The notes beneath the pieces are model-generated. The model did not search any database and was not told where the DNA came from. It saw only the letters and a list, made by a program, of their open reading frames with translations. A stretch of 64,000 nt of DNA from Lentisalinibacter salinarum (GTDB lineage Bacteria; Pseudomonadota; Gammaproteobacteria; Steroidobacterales; Woeseiaceae), in the NCBI RefSeq assembly GCF_040706555.1, contig NZ_JAPDRH010000003.1, positions 868,001 through 932,000 on the forward strand. Reading direction: 5' to 3'. The translations under genes were made by a program, and so were the position numbers. Numbering within the stretch: the stretch's first letter is position 1; each line of letters opens with the position of its first letter. Shown in pieces: positions 46,859 to 55,598 of this stretch.

Positions 46859-48421
46859 ATGAGCAGCGGAGCAGCAGCGGCGTTCACGTCGACCCGCAAA
46901 CCGATACGCACCGGCCAGGAGTACATCGACAGCCTGCGCGGCCGGAACCTGAAGGTCTGGCTGTTCGGCGAACTGGTGGAAGAACCCGTCGACCACCCGA
47001 TCATCCGGCCCTCCGTCAACGCCGTGGCCCGCACCTACGACCTCGCCGTCGAGAACCCGGAGCTGGCCACCGCCCTCTCACCCTTCACCGGCGAGCGGGT
47101 GAACCGCTTCCTGCATGTGGCGCAGTCCGCCGAAGACGTGGTAATGCAGAACAAGATGCAGCGCCGCCTCGGCCAGCTGACCGGCACCTGCTTCCAGCGC
47201 TGCGTGGGCATGGACGCATTGAACTCACTGCATTCGGTCACCTACGAGATCGACGAGAAGCACGGCACGGACTACCACGCACGTTTCACCGGATTCGTGG
47301 CCGAGGCGCAGCGTGACGGCGTGGTGATCGGCGGCGCCATGACCGACGTGAAGGGCGACCGCAGCCTGCCTCCGCACAAGCAGGCGGATCCGGACCTCTT
47401 TGTCCACGTCACCCGTCGCACCGACGACGGCGTATACATCACCGGCGCGAAGGCCCACCAGACCGGCTGCCTGAACTCCCACTGGCTGATCGTCATGCCG
47501 ACCATGCGTCTCGGCGAGGGCGACGAGGACTACGCCATCGTCGGCGCCATCCCGGTGGAGGCCGAGGGCATCACCTACATCTACGGCCGCCAGTCCTGCG
47601 ACACCCGCGCCATGGAAGGCAGCGACATCGACACGGGCAACAACGAGTACGGCGGCCAGGAGGCGATGGTCATCTTCGACGACGTCTTCATCCCCTGGGA
47701 CCGCGTCTTCATGCACGGCGAGTACGAGTACGCGGCGATGCTGGTGGAGCGCTTCACCTGTTATCACCGCAGGAGCTACGTGTGCAAGTCCGGCGTGGGC
47801 GACGTGCTGATAGGTGCCGCGGCCACCGTGGCCGAGTACAACGGCGCGGACAAGGCCTCCCACATCAAGGACAAGCTCACCGAGATGACCCATCTCAACG
47901 AGACCATTTACTCGACGGGCATCGCCGCGAGCTACCAGTCTCACAAGCTGAAATCCGGCGCGTGGATCTGCGACGACATGATCGCCAACGTGTGCAAGCA
48001 CCATGTGACGAAGATGCCGTACGAGATCGGACGTCTGGCCCAGGACCTCGCCGGCGGGCTCGTGGTCACACTGCCCTCTCAGAAGGACTTCGAGAGCCCG
48101 GAGATCGGCGCCCTGCTGGAGAAGTACCTGAAAGGCCGCGCGGACATCCCCACCGAGAACCGCATGCGCATTCTCAGGCTGATCGAGAACATGACCATGG
48201 GGCGCAACGCCGTCGGCTATCTCACCGAATCCATGCACGGCGCGGGCTCGCCTCAGGCCCAGCGCATCCAGATCGCCCGGGCCGCCCAGATGGACTTCAG
48301 GAAGGCGCTGGCGAAGGAGCTGGCAGGCATCGAGGAGACGGACCGCGAGGAGATCCTGGAGACGTTCACGGACTACTTCGCGCGGGTATTCGCGACGGCG
48401 GAACCGAAGGCAAAGGCATAG
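46859..48421 (+). CDS. 4-Hydroxybutyryl-CoA dehydratase-like protein (AbfD/HpaB family)
   Basis: This 520-residue protein belongs to the HpaB/AbfD family. It carries the cysteine pair of the AbfD [4Fe-4S] cluster, TCFQRCVG (C-x3-C), and a later YHRRSYVCKSGVGD where the family places the cluster His and Cys. Pure flavin monooxygenases of the HpaB group lack these cysteines. The family dehydrates 4-hydroxybutyryl-CoA and isomerises vinylacetyl-CoA to crotonyl-CoA. AGAGG precedes the ATG at 46859. An Na+/H+ antiporter follows 25 bases later. Substrate proof would need comparison with characterised enzymes. Confidence 0.82.
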   Translation: MSSGAAAAFTSTRKPIRTGQEYIDSLRGRNLKVWLFGELVEEPVDHPIIRPSVNAVARTYDLAVENPELATALSPFTGERVNRFLHVAQSAEDVVMQNKMQRRLGQLTGTCFQRCVGMDALNSLHSVTYEIDEKHGTDYHARFTGFVAEAQRDGVVIGGAMTDVKGDRSLPPHKQADPDLFVHVTRRTDDGVYITGAKAHQTGCLNSHWLIVMPTMRLGEGDEDYAIVGAIPVEAEGITYIYGRQSCDTRAMEGSDIDTGNNEYGGQEAMVIFDDVFIPWDRVFMHGEYEYAAMLVERFTCYHRRSYVCKSGVGDVLIGAAATVAEYNGADKASHIKDKLTEMTHLNETIYSTGIAASYQSHKLKSGAWICDDMIANVCKHHVTKMPYEIGRLAQDLAGGLVVTLPSQKDFESPEIGALLEKYLKGRADIPTENRMRILRLIENMTMGRNAVGYLTESMHGAGSPQAQRIQIARAAQMDFRKALAKELAGIEETDREEILETFTDYFARVFATAEPKAKA

Positions 48422-48446
48422 CGCCGGCGCGGCTGCCCCGCACCCG

Positions 48447-50321
48447 ATGTCCGAAGAGCGCAAGCCGATACGAAAGCGCGAGTCCGAGGACAATGGCAGC
48501 GAGCCGATCGCCTCCATCGAGGAGTCCGGCACCGGCACGGCCGACCAGCCCGACATCGTCGCCGCCACCGCCCGGTGGCTGGTCCCCCTGATCCGCCCGG
48601 CCGTGCTGGTGGTGCTGGCCGGCCTCGGCGCGGGACTCTGGGTCTCTGCCAACATCGACCGACAGTGGGTCGAGCAGAAGGTCACCTATAACGTCTACGA
48701 GAACGACGCCGGCCGCCGGGTGTACGTGGAGCGGGGCCGGGAGAAGCGCGTGCTCGACGTCGTGCCGTACGAGGAGTCGCCGCTGCGCCAGGCGGCACTC
48801 GACGAGCTGGAGGGTGAACCGCCGCTGGAGGAACAGTGGGTCGTGGAAACGGTCCCCACCGACAGCGGCGGCGAGAAGCGCTATTCCCTGCTGGAGCCCA
48901 CCTATCACTTCGGTCCGTGGTCGCTGCTGCCGGCAGCCATCGCCATCGCGCTCTGTCTCCTCACCCGCGAGGCGCTGACCGCACTGTTCGCCGGCGTCGT
49001 CACCGGCGCGTTCATGCTCGGGCAGTTCGACATCACCAACGCGGTACTGCTGCCGAGCCTCGCCAGCGAGAGCGCCGCCGCCATCCTGCTGCTATATCTC
49101 TGGCTCGTCGGCGGCCTGATGGGCATCTGGTCGCGCACGGGCGCGGCGCAGGCCTTCGCGGAATTCATGACGAGGCATTTCGTGAAGGGCCCCCGCTCGG
49201 CAAAGCTCGTCTCCTGGCTGATGGGCGTCATCTTCTTCCAGGGCGGCACCATCAGCGTGGTGCTGGTGGGCACCATCGTCAAGCCAGTGGCCGACAAGGA
49301 ACGGGTGAGCCACGAGGAACTGGCCTATATCGTCGACTCCACCGCCTCGCCCATCGCGTCCGTGCTGGCGTTCAATGCCTGGCCCACCTACGTGCAGGCG
49401 TTCATCTTCATCCCCGGCGTCGCCTTCCTGGCCACCGAGGACGAACGCATCAGCTTCTTCTTCCAGAGCGTGCCGTTCAGCTTCTACGGCATCCTGGCGG
49501 TGCTGGGGACACTGCTGCTCTCGCTCGGCATCACCCGCTTCGCCGGCCCGGGCATACGGGCCGCCCGCAGACGCGCGCGGGAGACCGGCGAGCTGGACGC
49601 CCCCGGCGCCATCCCCATGAGCGCGAAGGAGTTGCACACGAGCCACGTGCCGCCCGGCTACCGGCCCCAGGTGGCCGAATTCTTCGTGCCGCTGGCGCTG
49701 CTGATCGCCATCGCCGTCGGCACCTTCGTGGCCATGGGCACGCCGCGGGTGAACTGGGCCTTCGGCGCGGCGCTGCTGCTGTCGGTGCTGGTGGCACTGT
49801 TCAAGGGCATGCACCTCGGCCAGGTCATCGAAGGCATCGGCGACGGGCTGAAGGGCGTGGTACTCGCCTCGGTCATCCTGATGCTGGCGGTCACTATCGG
49901 CGGCATCAGCCAGGAGATCGGCGCCGGCACCTACCTGGTGCAGCAGCTCGGCGAACGCATCCCGTACTGGGCGCTGCCGGTGGCGCTGCAGCTCATGACC
50001 ATGATCATCGCCTTCTCCACCGGCACCAGCTGGGGCACCTATGCCATTGCCTTCCCGCTGGCCATGCCGCTCGCGTGGACCGTGGGCCAGGTGCAGGGGG
50101 TCGCAAACCCGGAGATCTACCTCTCGATCTGCTTCGCCACCGTGCTAAACGGCAGCGTCTACGGCGACCAGTGCTCGCCGATCTCGGACACCACCATCCT
50201 CTCCGCCATGACCACCGGCTGCGACCTCATGGACCACGTGAAGACCCAGATCGTGCCGGCTAGCTACGCGGCCGGCCTCGCAGCCCTGCTCTGGACCCTG
50301 GCCGCCTACACCGTCGCCTGA
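48447..50321 (+). CDS. NhaC-family Na+/H+ antiporter
   Basis: The 624-residue protein has a charged 90-residue or longer N-terminal region with one helix, then a long membrane domain with about eleven helices. Conserved signs are VDSTASPIASVLAFNAWPTY and VLNGSVYGDQCSPISDTTILSA, the NhaC-type core. It exchanges Na+ for H+ at the inner membrane, or moves a solute with Na+. The extra periplasmic loop (residues about 70-140, charged, DEAGRRVYVERG-like) is longer than in the shorter NhaC. Confidence 0.85.
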   Translation: MSEERKPIRKRESEDNGSEPIASIEESGTGTADQPDIVAATARWLVPLIRPAVLVVLAGLGAGLWVSANIDRQWVEQKVTYNVYENDAGRRVYVERGREKRVLDVVPYEESPLRQAALDELEGEPPLEEQWVVETVPTDSGGEKRYSLLEPTYHFGPWSLLPAAIAIALCLLTREALTALFAGVVTGAFMLGQFDITNAVLLPSLASESAAAILLLYLWLVGGLMGIWSRTGAAQAFAEFMTRHFVKGPRSAKLVSWLMGVIFFQGGTISVVLVGTIVKPVADKERVSHEELAYIVDSTASPIASVLAFNAWPTYVQAFIFIPGVAFLATEDERISFFFQSVPFSFYGILAVLGTLLLSLGITRFAGPGIRAARRRARETGELDAPGAIPMSAKELHTSHVPPGYRPQVAEFFVPLALLIAIAVGTFVAMGTPRVNWAFGAALLLSVLVALFKGMHLGQVIEGIGDGLKGVVLASVILMLAVTIGGISQEIGAGTYLVQQLGERIPYWALPVALQLMTMIIAFSTGTSWGTYAIAFPLAMPLAWTVGQVQGVANPEIYLSICFATVLNGSVYGDQCSPISDTTILSAMTTGCDLMDHVKTQIVPASYAAGLAALLWTLAAYTVA

Positions 50322-50429
50322 TCCCGTCGTGCTTCGCCCTGGTCACTGGCTCACCGAGAGTCGCATCGAACGCTTGAACGGCTAGCCGGCGCGCTCCAGG
50401 ATCACGAATCGGAATATCCTCCACTGTCG

Positions 50430-50476
50430 ATGACCAACCGACTCGAAGGACAGCGACTATGACGGCATCACTGTGA
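50430..50476 (+). other. Two overlapping mini-ORFs leading into the NfeD-like gene
   Basis: An ATG at 50430 opens a 10-codon frame (MTNRLEGQRL) that stops at 50460-50462. The next ATG (50459) overlaps that stop as ATGA, has AAGGA 8 bases upstream, and reads only MTASL before TGA at 50474-50476, which overlaps the GTG start at 50473. The chain looks like a translational leader, but it could also reflect a wrong start or a frameshift. Confidence 0.35.
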
Positions 50477-50892
50477 AGCGCTACTCCTTTATGTGGTGGC
50501 TGGTCATCCTTCCTACCTCGGTAACGGTAGGCGGGACCTCCATCCTGCTTGCCAGCCTCCTTACGGACTGGGGCATCTTCACGATCCTTGCCGTCGCGGC
50601 GGTCGCAACCGCTCTCGCAGACCTGGCGATAGCCGCCTGGATGGAGTCCATCGCACCCACACGAATCCACATCGGCCCGGGCGAAAAGCGCCTGGTGTCC
50701 GATCTGCCTTCCGAGAAGGCCGTCGTCGTTGGCGGTTTCGATTCGGAGCCGCACGGCCACGTATCGATACGCGGGGAGACGTGGCGAGCGGTCCGCGCGC
50801 CCGGCGACACCGGAGCCCTCACCGCGGGGATGACCGTGCACGTGATCGACCGCGAAGGCCTCACGCTGATCGTGTCCGCCTTGCCCGGCTAG
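50473..50892 (+). CDS. NfeD-like membrane protein
   Basis: The 139-residue product has two membrane helices (MWWLVILPTSVTVGGTSILL; IFTILAVAAVATALADLAIA) followed by an OB-fold-like domain (HGHVSIRGETWRAVRAPGDTGALTAGMTVHVIDREGLTLIV). G-x-V-x-I-x-G-E-x-W and V-x-V-x-x-x-E-G-L-x-L are NfeD C-terminal features. Small NfeD proteins act with membrane stomatins and proteases; no stomatin is adjacent. The GTG start is weak; see the mini-ORF entry. Confidence 0.72.
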   Translation: MKRYSFMWWLVILPTSVTVGGTSILLASLLTDWGIFTILAVAAVATALADLAIAAWMESIAPTRIHIGPGEKRLVSDLPSEKAVVVGGFDSEPHGHVSIRGETWRAVRAPGDTGALTAGMTVHVIDREGLTLIVSALPG

Positions 50893-50915
50893 CGGCCAGG
50901 CTGACTTTCTTCAGG

Positions 50916-51926
50916 CTACTGCAGGACCTGCTTCGGCGTCCGGTCGCTGTAGTAGAGTCCCCAGTGCTTCTCGGCCTTGTCCATGGGATTCGCCCCGTCG
51001 AACCCGCCCTTCCACTTCTCGTCGAATGACGTGAAGTAGAAGGAGGTGATCCTGTTACGGTCCACCCACGGATCGTACTGGTTGAAGAAGATCTCCTGCT
51101 CGGGCTCGCCCGCTTTACCGATCAATCCGCCTTCGTGGCTGCCGTCGCCGTAGACCCGGCTCGTCGGCCAGCCGGTCTCGCAATAGGCGATCTGATGGTC
51201 CGGATGACGGCCCTGTATGTCGCGGTAGATCGACTCCGTCCATTCCATCGCGACGTCCAGCGGCTTGTCGTTCCAGAACGCATAGGCATGCAGGCAGATG
51301 AAGTCCAGTTCGTCGGCGACGCGGCGCGCGTGGGGCTTGTTCCAGAAGTTGTAGTCGTCCGCCACGGTCACCGGTTGCCGGACGGCCGCACGCACCTGCC
51401 TGATCTTTTCGATGACACCGTCGATGTCGTCTATCCGGTGGTACGACCAGTCGACGAATATCTCGTTGCCGACGTTGACGGCGATGATGATGTCGCTGAA
51501 GCGATTCGCGTACTCGATCGCGAGCCTCACCTGCTCGTCGTTCTCCTGCTCGGTCTTGTGGGCGTCCAGCCAGATGCCCTGCATCACCCGGATCGGCAGG
51601 TCGTGCTCCTCGATCACCTCCAGGATGTTCCGCGCCTGCTCATCCGCGCCGTAGAGACGGATCAGGTTCCACCGTGGCGCGAGAATCGTCAGGTCTTCGA
51701 GTATATGCGCTTTCGACGTCAGCGCCTCTCCGGGCGCTTCGCCGTCCCGGTAGGCACCGTACGAGATTCCGTTGCCGATCCATTTGCCGTCGAGCATCGG
51801 TTCGAAGGGGCGTTTGGTCACAACGTTACGCTCCGCGCCGTCAATGCCCGATTCTGGTGTGGACGACCCGCAAGCCGCCAGCGCCAGAGCCGCGGCAACC
51901 GGTACCCAGAAGTTCCGATATCTCAT
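50916..51926 (-). CDS. GH17-like lipoprotein
   Basis: The 336-residue protein has a lipoprotein signal (VAAALALAACG) and a TIM-barrel-like pattern. NVGNEIFVDW carries the acid/base Glu expected after N-E, and CETGWPTSR matches the nucleophile region of family 17 glycoside hydrolases (beta-1,3-glucanases/transferases). It would act on beta-glucans in the envelope or outside the cell. Family 17 is inferred from these motifs and could be checked by profile search. Upstream is a 173-base gap with no clear promoter. Confidence 0.7.
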   Translation of the reverse strand: MRYRNFWVPVAAALALAACGSSTPESGIDGAERNVVTKRPFEPMLDGKWIGNGISYGAYRDGEAPGEALTSKAHILEDLTILAPRWNLIRLYGADEQARNILEVIEEHDLPIRVMQGIWLDAHKTEQENDEQVRLAIEYANRFSDIIIAVNVGNEIFVDWSYHRIDDIDGVIEKIRQVRAAVRQPVTVADDYNFWNKPHARRVADELDFICLHAYAFWNDKPLDVAMEWTESIYRDIQGRHPDHQIAYCETGWPTSRVYGDGSHEGGLIGKAGEPEQEIFFNQYDPWVDRNRITSFYFTSFDEKWKGGFDGANPMDKAEKHWGLYYSDRTPKQVLQ

Positions 51927-52099
51927 GAACCCAGTCCTTTGTCATTCTTGTGTCGCTGCATAACTTACTACACGGACGCGCTCCGTTCCTTCCTTCCCGC
52001 GCATTTCACAAATCCACGATTGCCAGGCCGCGGAATCCGCTCTAGCGTGGAATCGGGAGAGGAATGGCAGGGAAGCCATGACGTCGCGAGGACAAGACC

Positions 52100-52897
52100 G
52101 TGACAGACTACATCAGGAAAAGCATCAGAAAGGGCCAGATGGCCGAGTCACAGGCTGACGTAGCGCTGCATCCCGAAGGGCGCCGCCACACAGGTGAGCT
52201 GCGCCACGGCGAGTGGATCCGCCAGGCCGAGTCGCAGCTGAAATCGAGACGATTCACGAATCCGCTGTTCGCACTCGTGGTCGTATTCGCGTTTCTGTTC
52301 GGAGGGTCGCTGTATCTGTTCGAGAACCTGCCGGTCATGGCGGGCGATCCGATGTACGCGATCAAGATCACCGTGGCCAGCTTCTTCGCGGTGAGCCTCG
52401 GCTTTATCCTCTCGGTGTGGTGGAACGCCACCTCCCGCTTCGATGCGAAGCTGCGGGAGGCCGAGAGGATCGACCGTGAGTACCGCGAACTGCTGATCGG
52501 TTTCTCGGACAGCCTGTTCGACATCATCAACGCGCTGAACACGCTGGCGACGAAGCCGCCGAAGCCGTTCGTGGTCGCCACGGAGTTCCTGCTCGGCGAG
52601 TACATCCACCTGCTGCAGAGCCAGCTGCAGCGCTACGGTGACTACATCGCAGGACTGGGCTTCGACGCGACGGGCTTCCTCGACGAGAAGATCCGCATCT
52701 TCGAGGGCATCCGCGAGCGGGCCAGCCTGTCCATCAAGGGCATGCCGAAGGAGATCGAGTCGCTGTTCGTCGACAGCCTGAACCTTCAGACCGAGAAGCT
52801 GATCGACCCGCAGGCGCGGCGTCAGAAGAGCCTGCAGGAGACGCTCGCGGACCTCGGCACGGCCGAGAAGGGACCGGAACTCAAGCGCGCCGGCTAG
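52100..52897 (+). CDS. Hypothetical membrane protein with helical C-terminal region (265 aa)
   Basis: After a charged N-terminus of about 55 residues there are two membrane helices (LFALVVVFAFLFGGSLYLF; IKITVASFFAVSLGFILSVWW), then a long amphipathic helical domain (about residues 115-265: FDAKLREAERIDREYRELLIG and onward). No family was recognised. The start is GTG at 52100 with GAGGACAAG upstream. Its stop overlaps the end of the convergent secreted protein by 4 bases. Confidence 0.65.
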   Translation: MTDYIRKSIRKGQMAESQADVALHPEGRRHTGELRHGEWIRQAESQLKSRRFTNPLFALVVVFAFLFGGSLYLFENLPVMAGDPMYAIKITVASFFAVSLGFILSVWWNATSRFDAKLREAERIDREYRELLIGFSDSLFDIINALNTLATKPPKPFVVATEFLLGEYIHLLQSQLQRYGDYIAGLGFDATGFLDEKIRIFEGIRERASLSIKGMPKEIESLFVDSLNLQTEKLIDPQARRQKSLQETLADLGTAEKGPELKRAG

Positions 52898-53736
52898 CGC
52901 CGGACCCGGCCCACCAGTTCCACCGTCGTGCCTTTCTCCGACACGGCGGTGGCGCTGCCCGTAATGCGGAAGGCGGTATGCCCGGCCGCATCGCTCAGCA
53001 CCAGCACGCGCCCCGTGGCCGCCCGGTTCGCGGTCGGCAGGTCGACGAATTCGACCGGATCGGTCGCCGCCGCGGCGCCGGCGAGTGCCAGAGTGTCGGT
53101 CAGCTCCGACCAGATGCCCGCCGGTAACTCGCGCAGCGACAGCCCTGCCTGCGCAGGCCGAACGCGGATCGTGACATCGATCGGCTCCACCGTGACCCAC
53201 GTCAGGCGGGAGATGCCCGCCGCCTGGACCGCGCCGGCGCCGATGCGACGCAGGACGGCATCTGACGCTTCCAGCTTTCGGCCGAACGCCTCGCCGGCAG
53301 CCCGCTCGGGCGGTAATTCGGGTTCGCCCACGGCGATCTCGAGGGTGGCGGTGCTGCGGCGTCTCTCCCGGTCCGTGAGCGTTACCAGGAAGAGGTATTC
53401 GCCGTCCGCCTTCAGCCGCTGGTTGATGTAGGGGGTGAAATCCAGCGTGACGTCGTAGGCCTGCAGCGGACGGCTCTCCAGACCGAACAGCGGGAACAGG
53501 GAGCGATCCGGCGTGGTGGCCAGATCGGCCTCGAACTCACCCTGCCTGACTACCAGGGAAGCGATCCGTGCCGGCGCCTCCGCCCGCAGGCGCACCGGCG
53601 GGAATGCGCCGGGCTCACCGCGCTGGACGCTCGTGATGGCGAAACCCTGCGCGGTGAGGCGGGGTGGGTCGGCGGCTATCGCGGGCTTGGTCAGTGGCAG
53701 GCAGAACAGAAAGTAGAAGAGTAAGCGGAGCTTCAT
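52894..53736 (-). CDS. Hypothetical secreted protein (280 aa)
   Basis: The ATG at 53736 begins a signal peptide (RLLFYFLFCLPLTKPAIA). The mature protein is beta-rich, opening RLTAQGFAITSVQRGEPG with no cysteine-based motif. I see no known domain. It lies 36 bases downstream of a REP-terminated SDR-fusion gene on the same strand, so the two may share a transcript. Confidence 0.62.
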   Translation of the reverse strand: MKLRLLFYFLFCLPLTKPAIAADPPRLTAQGFAITSVQRGEPGAFPPVRLRAEAPARIASLVVRQGEFEADLATTPDRSLFPLFGLESRPLQAYDVTLDFTPYINQRLKADGEYLFLVTLTDRERRRSTATLEIAVGEPELPPERAAGEAFGRKLEASDAVLRRIGAGAVQAAGISRLTWVTVEPIDVTIRVRPAQAGLSLRELPAGIWSELTDTLALAGAAAATDPVEFVDLPTANRAATGRVLVLSDAAGHTAFRITGSATAVSEKGTTVELVGRVRR

Positions 53737-53772
53737 GGCTGGCTGGTCTCGTTCCTTGTTCGCGGCGGAAGA

Positions 53773-53820
53773 TCGGGGCTGAAGGTCGGGGCTGAAGGTC
53801 GGGGCTGAAGCCCCTCCTAC
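53773..53820 (-). repeat. REP element with two truncated half copies
   Basis: The full minus copy is 53799-53820 (tcggggctgaagcccctcctac form). It is preceded by two tandem 13-base fragments of its own left half (53773-53785, 53786-53798; tcggggctgaagg). The full copy supplies the stop of the SDR fusion gene. Confidence 0.88.
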
Positions 53821-55580
53821 ATCTTTTTCTCCCGCAGGCGGCGGGTCATGCCGCGGGCGTAGAGGCGCGGCGTGAGTCTGGCCATGTAGTACGACAGTCG
53901 CCCCAGGAAGCTGAGCACGACGATGTCCCTGCCCTTCTTCGCGCCGCGGACGATGGCATCCGCCACGTCGTCGGGTTCGGCCAGGCGGCCGATCATGGTG
54001 CGTTTCGTGCCGGCCGGATTGCCGTCGCCGCCCATGGCCCGCTGCTCGAAGGGGCTGCGCACGAAGTTCGGGCAGGCCATCATCACCCGCACGCCGTCCG
54101 CTGCGATCTCGCAGCGCAGCGACTCGAAGAAACCGTGCAGCGCGTGTTTGCTCGCCGCATAACCGGTACGCCCGTATAGCGGCGCGACGCCGGCGATGCT
54201 GCTGGTGACGACGATCAGGCCCTTCGTCGTCTTCAGATACTCCAGCGCGGCCTTCGTGCAGTTCACGCTGCCGAAGAAGTTCACCTCCATCACCTTGCGG
54301 TACACGTCGAGTTCCGTCTCCTCGAACAGGCTGCGGTGGACGGTGCCCGCATTGTTCACCAGCACGTCGAGACGCCCGTAGTGATCCACCACAGCCCGCA
54401 CCGCCCGCTGGCAGGCCGCGTAATCGGTCACGTCGCACTCGGCGGTCATGACGTCGGCGCCCGTCACGCGCAGCCCTTCGGCGGCCTGCTCGAGCGGTTC
54501 GGGTTCGAAATCGAGCAGGGCGATGCGGGCGCCCTCCAGCGTCCAGCGCCGGGCCAGCGCGCGGCCGATGCCGCCGGCGCCGCCCGTAATGGCGACGACA
54601 GGGCGGTAATCGGCGTCGCCGGCGAGGCTCTTGTCGTCCGGCTCGTCCCGATCCTCCAGCCAGATACGGAAGGCCGCCGCCGAGGAGATGGGCGTGTAGC
54701 CGAACTCGCTCTTCAGCCGCTCGTTGGAGAGCACCGGGCGGTAGCGCAGGAAGTCCACCGTCTCCGGGCCGTTCACGGTCTTGCCGAGGTGTTTGGCGAG
54801 GCCGAGCCCGGCAGCCAGCAGGCTGGCGGGCACGGGTACGTAGGGCTTGCGCAGGGCCTTCGCGATGGCTTTCGCGGTGAGAGCGCCGTCGCCGGCGACG
54901 TTGTAGACGCCGGTCTGCTCGCCGAGCGCCGCCTGCAGGAGAATGGCCACCAGGTCCCGGTCCCAGACGAACACGAACGGTGCATCCGTGCCCACGATGC
55001 CGGGCACCACCGGCCCCTCGAAGATCTCGGTGACCGGGCTGCTGGTGCCCTTGCCGATGACCGTGCCCGGCCTGAGCAGCACCTGGGCGAGTTCCGGATG
55101 CGTGACCCGGTATTCGGCCAGTATCCGCTCCACCTCGCTCTTGTTGCGGCTGTACTCGAACGCGGGATGACCGCGGGCCGGTGCCTCCTCGGTCATCCAG
55201 CGGGGATTGTCGGGGCTGTAGCCGTAGGCGGCCCCGCTGGTAGTGACCACGACGCGCCCCACGCCCGATTCCACGCAGGCCTCCAGCAGCCGGCGGGTGC
55301 CGATGACGTCCACCCGGCGGGCGAGGTCCGGCGGCGCGTCCGGCGGCGGCTTCAGGATGCTGGCGAGATGGATCACGGTGTCGATCTCGTGCTCTTCGAG
55401 CAAGGGCCTGATATCTGCGCTGGCGATGTCGCCGCTAACAGTTACCACCCCTGCCGGCGCCTCCGCCTCGCGGATGTCGTAGGCGACCACCGTGCCCACG
55501 TCGTCGCGGCCGACCAGCTCGGCAATGGTGAGCCCGCCGATGTAGCCTGCCGCGCCGGTCACGAAGATGTTCCTCGGCAT
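53817..55580 (-). CDS. Double-SDR fusion: epimerase-like plus classical SDR
   Basis: The 587-residue protein has two Rossmann domains. Residues 1 to about 310 are an extended SDR (NIFVTGAAGYIGG; SRNKSEVE in place of YxxxK). The C-terminal part from about 330 is a classical SDR (VVAITGGAGGIGRALA, VNNAGTVH, YAASK). Tandem fusions of an NAD-dependent epimerase-like domain and a classical SDR occur in lipid and polyketide-related pathways; substrate is unknown. The TAG stop (53817-53819) is part of a REP element. Confidence 0.85.
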   Translation of the reverse strand: MPRNIFVTGAAGYIGGLTIAELVGRDDVGTVVAYDIREAEAPAGVVTVSGDIASADIRPLLEEHEIDTVIHLASILKPPPDAPPDLARRVDVIGTRRLLEACVESGVGRVVVTTSGAAYGYSPDNPRWMTEEAPARGHPAFEYSRNKSEVERILAEYRVTHPELAQVLLRPGTVIGKGTSSPVTEIFEGPVVPGIVGTDAPFVFVWDRDLVAILLQAALGEQTGVYNVAGDGALTAKAIAKALRKPYVPVPASLLAAGLGLAKHLGKTVNGPETVDFLRYRPVLSNERLKSEFGYTPISSAAAFRIWLEDRDEPDDKSLAGDADYRPVVAITGGAGGIGRALARRWTLEGARIALLDFEPEPLEQAAEGLRVTGADVMTAECDVTDYAACQRAVRAVVDHYGRLDVLVNNAGTVHRSLFEETELDVYRKVMEVNFFGSVNCTKAALEYLKTTKGLIVVTSSIAGVAPLYGRTGYAASKHALHGFFESLRCEIAADGVRVMMACPNFVRSPFEQRAMGGDGNPAGTKRTMIGRLAEPDDVADAIVRGAKKGRDIVVLSFLGRLSYYMARLTPRLYARGMTRRLREKKM

Positions 55581-55598
55581 GGATGTCTCCCGTGTCTG

